A stretch of 36,566 bases of DNA. Origin: Eggerthellaceae bacterium. Its GTDB lineage: Bacteria; Actinomycetota; Coriobacteriia; Coriobacteriales; Eggerthellaceae. Shown piece by piece: positions 13,955-22,927 of the stretch. The translations under genes were made by a program, and so were the position numbers. The notes beneath the pieces are model-generated. The model did not search any database. It was not told where the DNA came from and saw nothing but the letters and a program-made list of their open reading frames with translations. Positions within the stretch are counted from its first letter, which is position 1, and every line of letters starts with the position of its first letter. The stretch covers positions 1-36,566 of the forward strand of contig JAFRJC010000188.1 in assembly GCA_017432445.1 (NCBI GenBank). Reading direction: 5' to 3'.

Positions 13955-15685
13955 ATGCAGATTAACTGGATGAACCTCATCTCAAATCGGACGCTGAACC
14001 GGGGACGCGATTACTGCGAGTCGGGGATGGTGTGCTCGATCGAGAAGCGAAAGAACGGGTGGCACGCCATCGTCTTCGGAAGCGAAGATTATGCGGTGTT
14101 CGTCCCTTCATCCCTTGACCTACACTTCGCAGAATGCACCTGCCCGCACTTCGCCGGCGGGAACATCTGCAAGCACATCGCCGCTGTCATGTTCGCCATC
14201 GATTCAGGCGACACCGCAAGCGACGGACCGAACGACGGGCAGACGGCAAAAAGCGAAAGCATCGAGGAGATCGTGGAGCGCGCCGACGCCAGCGCAATTC
14301 GTGCATTCCTCATCGAGGCTGCACTGCGCGATGAGTCGATCGAGCGCCAACTTCGCGGCACGTTCTGCAAGGCCGATGCGAAGCAGGCGAAACGAGACCT
14401 GCAGAAAACAACAACTGCATTGATGCGGCGTTACGAACGCGGAGGCTTCATCGATTGGCGCAACGCGATGGACTTCGAATGCGATTATCGGGAATCGATA
14501 GACTGCATCGTTAGCCCACTGCGAATCGCCGAAGACGTGGACGGCCTCATCGAGCTCGCCATCGCACGCCTTGTACAGCTGCAACGCATCTGCATCGACG
14601 ATTCGGACGGGTTCTTCACGAACGCGATGGTCGACGTGGCGGAGCATATCGACTTAGCGTATTCGTGGGGCGATGACGCACAGCGTAGGAAGATGCTCGA
14701 CGAACTCCTGGGATTCTTGGAAGAAAACCCAGGCAAGGACCGCGGAAGCATCTACTGGTTCGAGCAAGATGTGATCGAAGACTATATCGTAAGGCGCTTC
14801 TCTTCCGACCCCGCCACGGCGCCTTCGATGCTCGAAACTGCCCGAAAGCAGATTGAACAGCTTCCTGCCTTGGTTGTTCACGGTTACGACAGGAACGCAA
14901 CAAAGCGGACATCATGGGGAATCGCATGCATGAGGGCGATGACGACTACCGGATCTTCCCCTGATGAGGTGCGCGCGTATGCCGAGAAGGGCGGTCTGCT
15001 CGAAACGTCTGATGCGATCCATGCGCTCGCCGATGCGTATTCGCACGCAAACCGTCTCAGCGAAGCCGCTGAAATAATCCGCGCGCACTTGAACGTGCGG
15101 GAGTCGTTCCACTACCAGTCGATAGGCAATCGGCCCGCGCGCCTAGTAAATCGCTTGATCGATATAACAAGGAACATCGGGAACGAGCGCGAGCTCGCCA
15201 AGCTATACGCTTCGCTCTTGCTTACTGATTTCGGCTACAGCATTCGCGAAGATGACCTCACGACTTGGTACGAGGAATTGAAGGGTCTTGTCGGCAGCGA
15301 CGCTTGGGACGCGACGCGCAATCAGCTGCTCCAATCCATGCCCTCTTCCACAGTCCAGTTATGCCTTGCCCACGAAGGCTCGATCGAAGAGCTGTACGCG
15401 CACATCATCGCCGATGACGGAAACGGGCTGCTGCGTTTCGAGAAGCTGCTCGCAGACGAGCATCCCGAGCCGTACATCGACTACTACCTGCATAGCGCCC
15501 GTTTGCAGATGGAAACCGCCCACGAAAGAAAAGGTTATCGGCGCGTCGCTAAATGCCTAGCCCACGCCGCGGGGCTTCCCGGCGGTTACGACCGGGCATG
15601 TGAGGCAGCCTTGGATTTTCGAGATGACTACCCACGTCGATCCGCTTTATTAGATGAGCTTCGGTCCGCGGGGTTCGTGGTTTAA
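13955..15685 (+). CDS. SWIM zinc-finger domain protein
   Basis: A 576-residue protein. Near the N-terminus it has a SWIM zinc finger, CTCPHFAGGNICKH (C61, C63, C72, H74), a fold tied to DNA or protein binding. The first 30 residues (NLISNRTLNRGRDYCESGMV) also fit SWIM proteins. The rest is helical, with repeat-like, TPR-like stretches (LADAYSHANRLSEAAEIIRAHL), and ends in SALLDELRSAGF. In some bacteria SWIM proteins accompany SNF2 helicases, but none is adjacent here. GGAAAG precedes the ATG. Biological role not known. Confidence 0.8.
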   Translation: MQINWMNLISNRTLNRGRDYCESGMVCSIEKRKNGWHAIVFGSEDYAVFVPSSLDLHFAECTCPHFAGGNICKHIAAVMFAIDSGDTASDGPNDGQTAKSESIEEIVERADASAIRAFLIEAALRDESIERQLRGTFCKADAKQAKRDLQKTTTALMRRYERGGFIDWRNAMDFECDYRESIDCIVSPLRIAEDVDGLIELAIARLVQLQRICIDDSDGFFTNAMVDVAEHIDLAYSWGDDAQRRKMLDELLGFLEENPGKDRGSIYWFEQDVIEDYIVRRFSSDPATAPSMLETARKQIEQLPALVVHGYDRNATKRTSWGIACMRAMTTTGSSPDEVRAYAEKGGLLETSDAIHALADAYSHANRLSEAAEIIRAHLNVRESFHYQSIGNRPARLVNRLIDITRNIGNERELAKLYASLLLTDFGYSIREDDLTTWYEELKGLVGSDAWDATRNQLLQSMPSSTVQLCLAHEGSIEELYAHIIADDGNGLLRFEKLLADEHPEPYIDYYLHSARLQMETAHERKGYRRVAKCLAHAAGLPGGYDRACEAALDFRDDYPRRSALLDELRSAGFVV

Positions 15686-15760
15686 GCTTGCGTTCAATCA
15701 ATTCAGACTGCATGCCTAATCTGGAATTCACCCGCACAACTTAGGCCATCACTCCAAGAG

Positions 15761-16918
15761 TTACGGCTTCATGAGCACGGTCTTGCGGGTGAATGGCGCA
15801 ATCTCGTTTGCGATGCGGTCGAAGCAATCCAGGATCTTTATACCCTGCGGGCAAGCTTCCTCGCACTTGCCGCAGCGGATGCATTCGCTTGGCATCTTCT
15901 TGCCGGCGTTGAAGCGCACGACGAAGCCGAGCTGGTAGCTGGCCGCATACGGATCGCCGAAGTTGATGTAGTAGTTCAGTGCCGTCATCGCTCCCGAAAT
16001 GCCGATGCCCTGCGGGCACACCTTCGCGCAGTAATCGCATCCCGTGCACGGCACGATGCCGGATTGAGCCATGGCCTCCTGAGCGCGCTTGATGGCATCT
16101 TGCTCATCAGCCGTCAGCGGCTTGAAGTCGGCGAACGCGGCGCAGTTGTCCTGCACTTGCTCGATCGTGTTCATGCCCGACAGCGTCGTGAAAACTCCGG
16201 GTGCGCTGGCCGAGAAACGCAGTGCAGCCGTAGCGTACGAGTCGTTCGGCATGCCCTCATCGAGGATGTCTTTCACGGCTTGCGGCGGGTTGGCGAGCAG
16301 GCCGCCCTTCACCGGCTCCATGACCACGATCGGTTTGCCGTGCGCATTGGCGACCTCCACGCACTCGCGCTCGAGGAACGAGGGGCTGTCCCAATCGAGA
16401 TAGTTCACCTGCAGCTGAACGAGCTCGGCCTCGGGATATTGGGCGATGAACTGCTCGAGTTCTTCGGGCGTGCAATGTGCCGAAAACCCGATGTGCTTGG
16501 CAAGGCCGCGTTCTTTCACGCCTTTGACAAACTCCCAGACGTCGTACTTCTCGAAAGCTGCCGTGCGGTTGCCTCCCAGATTGTGCATGAGATAAACATC
16601 GACATAGTCCACGCCCAGGTTTGCAAGCGATTCCTGCAACTGCTTCTCGAGGTCCTCGGGCCCGTTGCAATGAGTCCAGGCGACGCATTTCGTGGCAATG
16701 TAGAACGAGTCGCGCGGATGCCGCTTTACAAGAGCCTCGCGTAGGGCAACCTCGCTGTTGGGGTAAGCCCAAGCCGTGTCGAAGTAGTTGCCGCCTGCCT
16801 CCATATAGGCATCGACCATCTTGCCCGTGTACTCGAAGTCAATCGTATTGTCCTCGCGTCCTGTAAAACGCATGCACCCGAAGCCCAGCGGGCTGATCTT
16901 GCTCGTGTCGATAGCCAT
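15761..16918 (-). CDS. Aldo/keto reductase with C-terminal 2x[4Fe-4S] ferredoxin domain
   Basis: A 385-residue fusion. Residues 1-270 form an aldo/keto reductase barrel with the tetrad pattern: D and Y in YFDTAWAYPNS, K in YIATKC, H in VYLMHNLGG. The C-terminal part holds two cysteine clusters, CTGCDYCAKVCPQG and CIRCGKCEEACPQG, each able to bind a [4Fe-4S] cluster. Such proteins are common in anaerobes and probably couple carbonyl reduction to ferredoxin-type electron flow; the substrate is unknown. The start at 16918 follows GGGAGGGG; the frame remains open upstream to 17146 but crosses a palindrome and is not coding-like. It converges on the SWIM gene with 75 nt between. Confidence 0.9.
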   Translation of the reverse strand: MAIDTSKISPLGFGCMRFTGREDNTIDFEYTGKMVDAYMEAGGNYFDTAWAYPNSEVALREALVKRHPRDSFYIATKCVAWTHCNGPEDLEKQLQESLANLGVDYVDVYLMHNLGGNRTAAFEKYDVWEFVKGVKERGLAKHIGFSAHCTPEELEQFIAQYPEAELVQLQVNYLDWDSPSFLERECVEVANAHGKPIVVMEPVKGGLLANPPQAVKDILDEGMPNDSYATAALRFSASAPGVFTTLSGMNTIEQVQDNCAAFADFKPLTADEQDAIKRAQEAMAQSGIVPCTGCDYCAKVCPQGIGISGAMTALNYYINFGDPYAASYQLGFVVRFNAGKKMPSECIRCGKCEEACPQGIKILDCFDRIANEIAPFTRKTVLMKP

Positions 16919-17047
16919 GACATCCCCTCCCTCGGTATTCTGACTATATGGGCAGTATATAGCAAAGGGATGCTTTCGCACTCTCTGCAAGCCGTTGGCA
17001 TGGCGCGTTCTGGTGGACGTATCCGAGATACCCTCCCGCCCAACAAA

Positions 17048-17101
17048 CCATGGCCGCTTATCCCTGGGGCAATCGACCACTCTAGGGATAAGCAGCCATG
17101 G
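17048..17101. repeat. 18-bp inverted repeat, 17 of 18 matched
   Basis: CCATGGCCGCTTATCCCT (17048-17065) pairs with AGGGATAAGCAGCCATGG (17084-17101) across an 18-nt loop. No T-run follows on either strand. It looks like a REP-type palindrome, different in sequence from the GGAC-core family. Confidence 0.65.
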
Positions 17102-17200
17102 ATCGGGATATCCATCCAAGTCATCCGTCCAACCCGACGAGCCCAAAATTGCGTTATGAAAGACGACTTATGTTTGATTTTCTGGTTTTTCGGCTTCTCG

Positions 17201-17338
17201 ATGTTATAAATTCTCAATATTGTTTGTTTTTTATAACATGACCTGTTTTATCATTATATAGTCGCCGCTCTCATCAGGTCTTTTGTGAATCGGTTTTCAA
17301 ACATTTCGATTAAAGTCCAAATAAATCAAACAATATTG
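17201..17338. promoter_or_regulatory. AT-rich operator-like repeats
   Basis: ATGTTATAA (17201-17209) is inverted as TTATAACAT (17231-17239). CAATATTGTTTG (17215-17226) is inverted as CAAACAATATTG (17327-17338). A further TTATAACCAT follows near 17395. Repeated TTATAAC words in an AT-rich gap between divergent genes suggest a repressor or nucleoid-protein binding region; no protein is assigned. Confidence 0.4.
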
Positions 17339-17567
17339 GGATTTTGTAACAATGAAAAGCTTGAAATCGCCAAAACCAAACATCTCTCGCATTTTATAAC
17401 CATCATCGATCGCTCATTCACTGCCATGCCATGCGCTCGCGGGCATATCGCGCAGAATGACCGCACCAAGGTCAACCGATTGCCTGCAGAGGAGCTAATC
17501 AATCAGATGGTTCGTATACAATAAGCTCGACCGAAAACATACCACTTCAGGAGAAAAGGGGACGGCG

Positions 17568-18869
17568 ATGCAAGAGATGCAGAACACGCAGATGGAGATT
17601 GCCGAAGCGGCACGGCAGATGAAACTCGAGAGCCCCAACGTGGCAGCGACGTCCCTCGAGACGCGCAACGCCGCGCTCATGGCCGCGAAAGAAGCGCTTG
17701 CCACCCATGCGGACGAGATCTTCGCCGCCAACGCCGCCGACCTTGCGGCAGCCGACGAGGCGGGCGTGGCCCCGGCCGTGAAAAACCGCCTGAAGTTCGA
17801 CCAGCACAAACTCGACGACGTGATTGCCGGCATCGACGACACGGCGAAGCTGCCCGACCCGGTAGGAGCAGTCTTGCTCCACCGCGAGCTCGACGAAGGC
17901 CTGCTCCTCAAGCGCATCGCCTGCCCCATCGGCGTCATCGGCGTCATCTTCGAAGCGCGCCCCGATGCGCTCGTGCAGATCTCCACGCTCTGCCTGAAAA
18001 GCGGCAACTGCTCCATCCTCAAAGGCGGTAGCGAGACCGCCCGCACCAACAAGGTGCTGTTCGACCTCATCCATGACGCAGCGGTCTCAGCGGGTATGCC
18101 GAGCGCCTGCATGTTGCAAGTTGAAGCCCGCGAGGACATCGGCAAGCTTCTGGCCTGCGACGGCTCCGTCGACCTGCTCATCCCGCGCGGCAGCAACGCC
18201 TTCGTCCGCTACATCATGGACAACACGCGCATCCCTGTCATGGGCCATGCCGACGGCATCTGCCATATCTACGTCGACGAATCGGCTGACCTGGACGTGG
18301 CAATCCCTGTCATCGTAGACGCGAAGACGCAGTACACTGCCGCCTGCAACGCCGTCGAGACGCTGCTCGTGCACCGCGCGATCGCACCCGAGCTGCTGCC
18401 CCGCCTTGCTGAAGCTTGCGAATCCGCCGGCATTGAATTGCGCGGCGATGACGCCGTTCAGGCAACCATCAGCTGCAAGCCTGCAACCGATGAAGACTGG
18501 GCAACCGAATACCTCGACCTCATCCTGTCGATCAAGGTCGTTGACGATATCGACGAAGCCATCACCCACATCAACCGCTACGGTTCGCACCACACCGACG
18601 CCATCATGGCCGAGGACGATGCGGCAGCCGAGCATTTCATGCAGCTCGTGGACTCGGCGGGCGTGTATCGCAACTGCTCGACGCGTTTCGCCGACGGCTT
18701 CCGCTACGGTTTCGGCGCAGAGGTGGGCATCTCCACCTCGAAGCTGCACGCACGCGGCCCCGTGGGACTGGAGGGCCTGGTCACTTACAAGTACGAGATC
18801 GAAGGCCACGGCCACATCGTGGGCGATTACGCATCTGGCAAGCGCTCGTTCCACTTCCGCGACCTGTAG
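17568..18869 (+). CDS. proA: Gamma-glutamyl phosphate reductase (proline biosynthesis)
   Basis: A 433-residue cytosolic enzyme that reduces gamma-glutamyl phosphate to glutamate semialdehyde with NADPH. It has the aldehyde-dehydrogenase fold with family patterns CPIGVIGVIFEARPDALVQI, LKSGNCSILKGGSE, DLLIPRGSNAFVRYI and the catalytic cysteine C260 in QYTAACNAVETLLVH. It ends in YASGKRSFHFRDL, close to the usual ProA tail (..R.F.H..L). A GGGGACGGCG ribosome-binding sequence precedes the first ATG; a second ATG three codons on is possible. proB is not in the window. A strong terminator follows. Confidence 0.95.
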   Translation: MQEMQNTQMEIAEAARQMKLESPNVAATSLETRNAALMAAKEALATHADEIFAANAADLAAADEAGVAPAVKNRLKFDQHKLDDVIAGIDDTAKLPDPVGAVLLHRELDEGLLLKRIACPIGVIGVIFEARPDALVQISTLCLKSGNCSILKGGSETARTNKVLFDLIHDAAVSAGMPSACMLQVEAREDIGKLLACDGSVDLLIPRGSNAFVRYIMDNTRIPVMGHADGICHIYVDESADLDVAIPVIVDAKTQYTAACNAVETLLVHRAIAPELLPRLAEACESAGIELRGDDAVQATISCKPATDEDWATEYLDLILSIKVVDDIDEAITHINRYGSHHTDAIMAEDDAAAEHFMQLVDSAGVYRNCSTRFADGFRYGFGAEVGISTSKLHARGPVGLEGLVTYKYEIEGHGHIVGDYASGKRSFHFRDL

Positions 18870-18885
18870 GGATAGAACAAACCTC

Positions 18886-18925
18886 GGCGCCCGGTTCTCG
18901 CAATAGCATCGGAACCGGGCGCCTT
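18886..18925 (+). terminator. Terminator of proA
   Basis: GGCGCCCGGTTC (18886-18897) and GAACCGGGCGCC (18912-18923) form a perfect 12-bp stem over a 14-nt loop, followed by TTCTGATT. The T-run is short. Confidence 0.7.
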
Positions 18926-19127
18926 CTGATTGAGCGCATGAAGCCGGAAGCGCAACTTCGGATCGAGATTGATGGCAGAACGAAAGGCAGATCCTCAATC
19001 AAAGACCTGCGAGGCGCTGATTCCGAGCTGGTAACAAAGCGCTGATTCCCCAAGGTACTGACTCTGGAGCGTCGGCTCTCGGAACGGACCTGCGTCCAGA
19101 ACATTTAGGAAAAGCGAAAGGACTGCC

Positions 19128-20150
19128 ATGACCATCGAAGCCGTGGATGCATTCCCCGAAGCTAACCCCGCGCTTCCCACCGTAGTCGTGCTCGCCACGG
19201 GCGGCACGATCGCAGGCGCAGGTACAATCGGCAAGGCGACGAACTACCGTCCGGGCCAGCTCGACGTCAACGCGCTCGTCGGCATGGCGGAGGGCGCACA
19301 TGACATTGCCAACGTGCGCGCCGTCCAGATTTGCAACGTCAACTCGGACGACATCACCGTCGAACACTGGATCTCGCTCGCACGCACCATCGACGAAATG
19401 GCTGCAGAACCCGACGTCGATGGATTCGTCATCACGCACGGCACCGACACGCTCGACGAAACCGCCTATTTCCTAAACCTCGTGGTAAAGACCGACAAGC
19501 CCGTCGTGCTGACCGGCGCCATGCGCCCCGCCACGGCCACCTCACCCGACGGCCCGATGAATCTGCTGCAATCGATTGCGCTGGCGGGCAATCCACAGGC
19601 GCGCGGACGCGGTGTCATGGTCGTGTTTTCGGATGGCATCTTCGGTGGACGCGACGTGCGCAAGATCTCGACGTTCCAAACAGACGCGTTCTCGGCGAGC
19701 GATTTCGGATGCATGGGCTACATGATCGACGGCGAGCCGCATTTCTACAACACGTCATCCAAGGCGCACACGACCGCAACCGAGTTCGAGATCGAGAGCC
19801 TCGACGGCCTGCCCCAAGTTGCAGTCGCGTATTTCACCATCGACGCCGACCCCGCCTTGCTCGACTTCCTCGTGGAAAACGGCGCTGCGGGCATCGTCAT
19901 CGCTGGTGCGGGATCAGGTTGCTACAGCAAGGCATGGGACGCACATATCGTGGCGTTGGCGAAGACGGGCGTGCCGGTGGTGCGCAGCTCCCGCATCGGG
20001 GCGGGCATGATCACGCATGACGACGCTTACGGCGGCAACCTGGTCAAGGGAAACGACCTCGCCCCTCATAAGGCGGCCGTGCTGCTGCGCCTGGCGCTCA
20101 CGCGCACGAACGACCCCGCGCAGATTCAAGCCATGTTCGACCGTTACTAA
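19128..20150 (+). CDS. L-asparaginase
   Basis: A 340-residue enzyme of the bacterial asparaginase/glutaminase family that splits asparagine to aspartate and ammonia. Both active-site signatures are present: ATGGTIAGAG near residue 23 (nucleophile T27) and FVITHGTDTLDETAYFL. GAMRPATATSPDGPMNL is also typical. It resembles type II (AnsB) enzymes but has no export signal, so it is likely cytosolic. AAAGGA lies 6 nt before the ATG. It is monocistronic between the proA terminator and a convergent MATE gene. Glutaminase side activity cannot be judged. Confidence 0.92.
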   Translation: MTIEAVDAFPEANPALPTVVVLATGGTIAGAGTIGKATNYRPGQLDVNALVGMAEGAHDIANVRAVQICNVNSDDITVEHWISLARTIDEMAAEPDVDGFVITHGTDTLDETAYFLNLVVKTDKPVVLTGAMRPATATSPDGPMNLLQSIALAGNPQARGRGVMVVFSDGIFGGRDVRKISTFQTDAFSASDFGCMGYMIDGEPHFYNTSSKAHTTATEFEIESLDGLPQVAVAYFTIDADPALLDFLVENGAAGIVIAGAGSGCYSKAWDAHIVALAKTGVPVVRSSRIGAGMITHDDAYGGNLVKGNDLAPHKAAVLLRLALTRTNDPAQIQAMFDRY

Positions 20151-20182
20151 CGCGAGCAAGAGCCACGCGCCGATAACGAATC

Positions 20183-21643
20183 CTATATCACCTGTCCTTC
20201 GGAGTTCTCTTGCGCGTCTTCCCTCGCGCGCCTGCGCAGCTTCAGAATCTCGGGGATGATGAACGCCGCGGTGGTGAGAATCGAGAGGACGTCGGCTGTG
20301 GGGTACGTGAAGCAGACCGCCTGCAGCGACGTCACGCCGATGATGCCGGGAAGGAACGGCGGCATCAGCAGAAGCAGCGGAATCAGGAAGAGCACCTGAC
20401 GCGTGAGGCTGAGCAGCGACGCCTTCAGCGGCTGGCCAGTGGACTGGAAGTAGTTGCCGCTCATCATCTGGAAGCCGATCAGCGGGAACATGGCGGTCAT
20501 GACCTTGAGCGCATAGATGCAGAACTGCTCGAGTTCGCCCTCGACGCCGAACAGCTCCACGATCGGACCCGGAATGATGTGGACGAGCACGAAGAACCCC
20601 GTGAGAATGATCGTCGCGAACAGCGCACCGAGCCAGTACGACTTCAACACGCGGCTCCACTTCCGCGCGCCGTAGTTATAGCCGATGAGAGTCTGCGCGC
20701 CCATGAGCACGCCGATTGCCGGCATGATGGCGAAACCGTTGACACGGCTCGCCACGCCGATGGCGGCAAGAGCGCCCGCCGAGCCGATGGGGTCCATCGC
20801 CCCGTAGTAGGCGAGCGTCTGGTTGAGGATCGAGTTGATGACGGCGTTGGCGACTTGCATGATGAACGACGCGACACCGAGCGACAAGATGGTGCCCCAC
20901 AAGCGGATATCGGGTTTCATGCGGGACAGCTTCAGATGGAAGGGAGCGCCCTTTCCACGCACGAGGTACCAGATGACCGGCACGCCGCCCACGCCTTGAC
21001 CGACGATCGTCGCTATAGCAGAGCCCGCAACGCCGAAGCCCAACCACATGACAAGTACGAAGTTCATGATGATGCAGACAATGGTGCCGAGCACGCTGGT
21101 AGCCAATGCCAGCATGGGCTTGCCCTCGGTGCGCAGGAAGTTGTTCGCACCCATACCGACGCATTGGAACACGAAGCCGATCATCAGGATCTGCACGAAG
21201 GTCTTCGCCAAATCATGCAACTCAGGTGTCGTGCCCACGATTGCGAGAATCGGGTCAATGAACACGATGCCCGCGAAGGCGATGATGGCTGCTATCAGAA
21301 GTAAGAGGAATACGGTGTTGCCCAGGGTGCGCTCAACCGCATCAATCTTGTCCTCGCCGAGCTGGATGGCTGCGAGCGCGTTTCCGCCCTGGCCTGCCAG
21401 CGCCGACAAGCCCATGAGCAGGATCATGATGGGGAATGCGAGCGTCGTGACCGCGATGCCCATCTCGCCGACGGCCTGTCCCAAGAAAATCGAGTCGACG
21501 ATGTTGTAAAGCGCATTGAAGGTCATCATGATGACGGCTGGGATCGAGAACTCGATCAGCAGCCTCAAGACGCTCTTCGTTCCCAGGCGGTCAGTCGAGA
21601 GCGCTTTGCGTTCCCCCTCCGGCGCCCGTGTTTCTTCCTCCAT
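20183..21643 (-). CDS. MATE family efflux transporter
   Basis: A 486-residue, twelve-helix membrane protein of two MatE repeats. Family marks include IPAVIMMTFNALYNIVDSIFLGQAVGEMGIAVTTL near the N-terminus and the parallel second-half segments RVNGFAIMPAIGVLMGAQTLIGYNYGA and MSGNYFQSTGQPLKASLLSL. Such proteins export drugs or metabolites using Na+ or H+ gradients. The start at 21643 has GGGGGG about 5 nt upstream; an in-frame start at 21676 is less likely. The substrate is unknown. It is divergent from the RarD-like gene. Confidence 0.9.
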   Translation of the reverse strand: MEEETRAPEGERKALSTDRLGTKSVLRLLIEFSIPAVIMMTFNALYNIVDSIFLGQAVGEMGIAVTTLAFPIMILLMGLSALAGQGGNALAAIQLGEDKIDAVERTLGNTVFLLLLIAAIIAFAGIVFIDPILAIVGTTPELHDLAKTFVQILMIGFVFQCVGMGANNFLRTEGKPMLALATSVLGTIVCIIMNFVLVMWLGFGVAGSAIATIVGQGVGGVPVIWYLVRGKGAPFHLKLSRMKPDIRLWGTILSLGVASFIMQVANAVINSILNQTLAYYGAMDPIGSAGALAAIGVASRVNGFAIMPAIGVLMGAQTLIGYNYGARKWSRVLKSYWLGALFATIILTGFFVLVHIIPGPIVELFGVEGELEQFCIYALKVMTAMFPLIGFQMMSGNYFQSTGQPLKASLLSLTRQVLFLIPLLLLMPPFLPGIIGVTSLQAVCFTYPTADVLSILTTAAFIIPEILKLRRRAREDAQENSEGQVI

Positions 21644-21856
21644 GTATCCCCCCTGCTCGGCTCTGCTTAACCCCATTCAGATGAGTTCCCAAACGCAGAA
21701 CCGTTACTGTTTCATGCTCATGTGTTAAAGAAATATGATATACGCCAAATTAAGCCATCGCATCAATCACACAATATCATGCGACAAGAAACCTATCGCC
21801 CATGTAGGATGCAAGCGTGCGGTTAAAAAGGGTTATTCGGGTCATATTTATCGGGA

Positions 21857-21862
21857 TATAAT
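21857..21862 (+). promoter_or_regulatory. -10 element of rarD placing the transcript start at the ATG
   Basis: TATAAT lies only 6 nt before the ATG at 21869, with a weak -35 candidate TTATTC (21833-21838, spacing 18). Transcription would begin at or within 1-2 nt of the start codon, and there is no ribosome-binding site between. This points to a leaderless mRNA. Confidence 0.5.
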
Positions 21863-21868
21863 GCAGCA

Positions 21869-22801
21869 ATGGCAAATTCGGAAACGACAATCGAACCTCC
21901 GCAGGCTGGGCTAACTCCTGACGAGCGACGCGGCGTTGCCGCGGGCATTTTCTGCTACCTTCTGTGGGGGCTCTTCCCGCTGTACTGGAAGCTGCTCGAC
22001 GAGGTCAACTCGTTCGAGATCATCGCTCACCGCATCATCTGGTGCTTCGCCACGACCGTCATTTTCTGCGCCATCGCCCGACTTGATCTGCCGGGACTGC
22101 TCAAGCAGCGGCGCGCATGGCGCTATCTGGTGCCGGCTGCCCTGATCATCACGCTGAACTGGTCGATATACATCTTCGCCGTCAACATCGACCACGTCGT
22201 CGAGACCGCTATCGGCTACTACATCAACCCGCTCGTCTCGGTCGTGCTCGGCATCGTCGTGTTCCGCGAGAAGCTCTCGCCCCTTAAGGTTGTCGCAGTT
22301 GCGCTTTGCACCATCGGCGTGGTGTTCTTCACCGTCAATTACGGGCAGTTCCCCTGGATCGCAATCGCGCTCGCATTGAGCTTCGGCATCTACGGCGCCA
22401 TCAAGAAGAAGGGAGGCTATCCTGCCACCACGGCGATTGCATTCGAGAACACGGTCATGCTCTTGCCCGCCATCTTGTTCGCCATCACGCTCGCACACGT
22501 TACGGGAACGCATGCGTTTGCGGCAAACCTCGATACGCCACACGGCGTCTACCTCACCGTGCTGCTCATACTGGGTGGACCGGCAACCGCCATCCCCCTC
22601 ATCCTGTTCGCGAAAGCGGCAAACCTCATCCCGTTGTCGCTGCTCGGATTCATACAGTACCTGAGCCCGACCCTGGCGCTCTTGACCGGCGTATTCCTGT
22701 TCGGCGAGCCGTTCACCCTCGCGCACGCCGTGTGCCTAGGCTGCATCTGGGTCGGCATTGCTCTCGTGACTTTCGACACCATGCGAGGACACCAGAGCTA
22801 A
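21869..22801 (+). CDS. rarD: RarD/EamA-family permease
   Basis: A 310-residue, ten-helix membrane protein. The RarD subfamily pattern is clear: GIFCYLLWGLFPLYWKLL, EIIAHRIIWCF, LNWSIYIFAVNIDHVVETAIGYYINPLVSVVLGIVVFREKLS, and LGFIQYLSPTLALLTGVFLFGEPF. Named for chloramphenicol sensitivity in Escherichia coli relatives, but the true substrate is unknown. No Shine-Dalgarno sequence is seen; a TATAAT just upstream suggests leaderless expression. A strong bidirectional hairpin follows 60 nt after the stop. Confidence 0.92.
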   Translation: MANSETTIEPPQAGLTPDERRGVAAGIFCYLLWGLFPLYWKLLDEVNSFEIIAHRIIWCFATTVIFCAIARLDLPGLLKQRRAWRYLVPAALIITLNWSIYIFAVNIDHVVETAIGYYINPLVSVVLGIVVFREKLSPLKVVAVALCTIGVVFFTVNYGQFPWIAIALALSFGIYGAIKKKGGYPATTAIAFENTVMLLPAILFAITLAHVTGTHAFAANLDTPHGVYLTVLLILGGPATAIPLILFAKAANLIPLSLLGFIQYLSPTLALLTGVFLFGEPFTLAHAVCLGCIWVGIALVTFDTMRGHQS

Positions 22802-22860
22802 GAAGAGATCGATTGCCCCAAGGATATTGATCGCACAAAAGCAAATCCTCCAAAGAATGA

Positions 22861-22887
22861 GAGCTGGAGATACAATCTCCAGCTCTC
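22861..22887. terminator. Perfect 12-bp bidirectional terminator
   Basis: AGAGCTGGAGAT, loop ACA, ATCTCCAGCTCT, then CTTC AAATT. It separates the convergent rarD and flavoprotein genes and could serve both. Confidence 0.75.
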
Positions 22888-22927
22888 TTCAAATTCGTCG
22901 CCCGAAATCAAATCGGAACGCGTTTTC

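Larger units (their letters stand above)
16919..17567. other. Long divergent intergenic region with AT-rich island
   Basis: About 650 nt without a supported gene, between the divergent aldo/keto reductase and proA. The left part holds a long imperfect palindrome (17048-17101). From about 17150 to 17430 the sequence turns strongly AT-rich and contains several inverted repeats. A possible -10 (TACAAT, 17517-17522) lies 46 nt before proA without a convincing -35. A short open frame at 17285-17524 has no ribosome-binding site and is not called. Confidence 0.55.

Noticed and set aside
17285..17524. Possible 79-residue gene in the AT-rich island
   Set aside because: No ribosome-binding site, no family likeness, and it runs through the inverted repeats.
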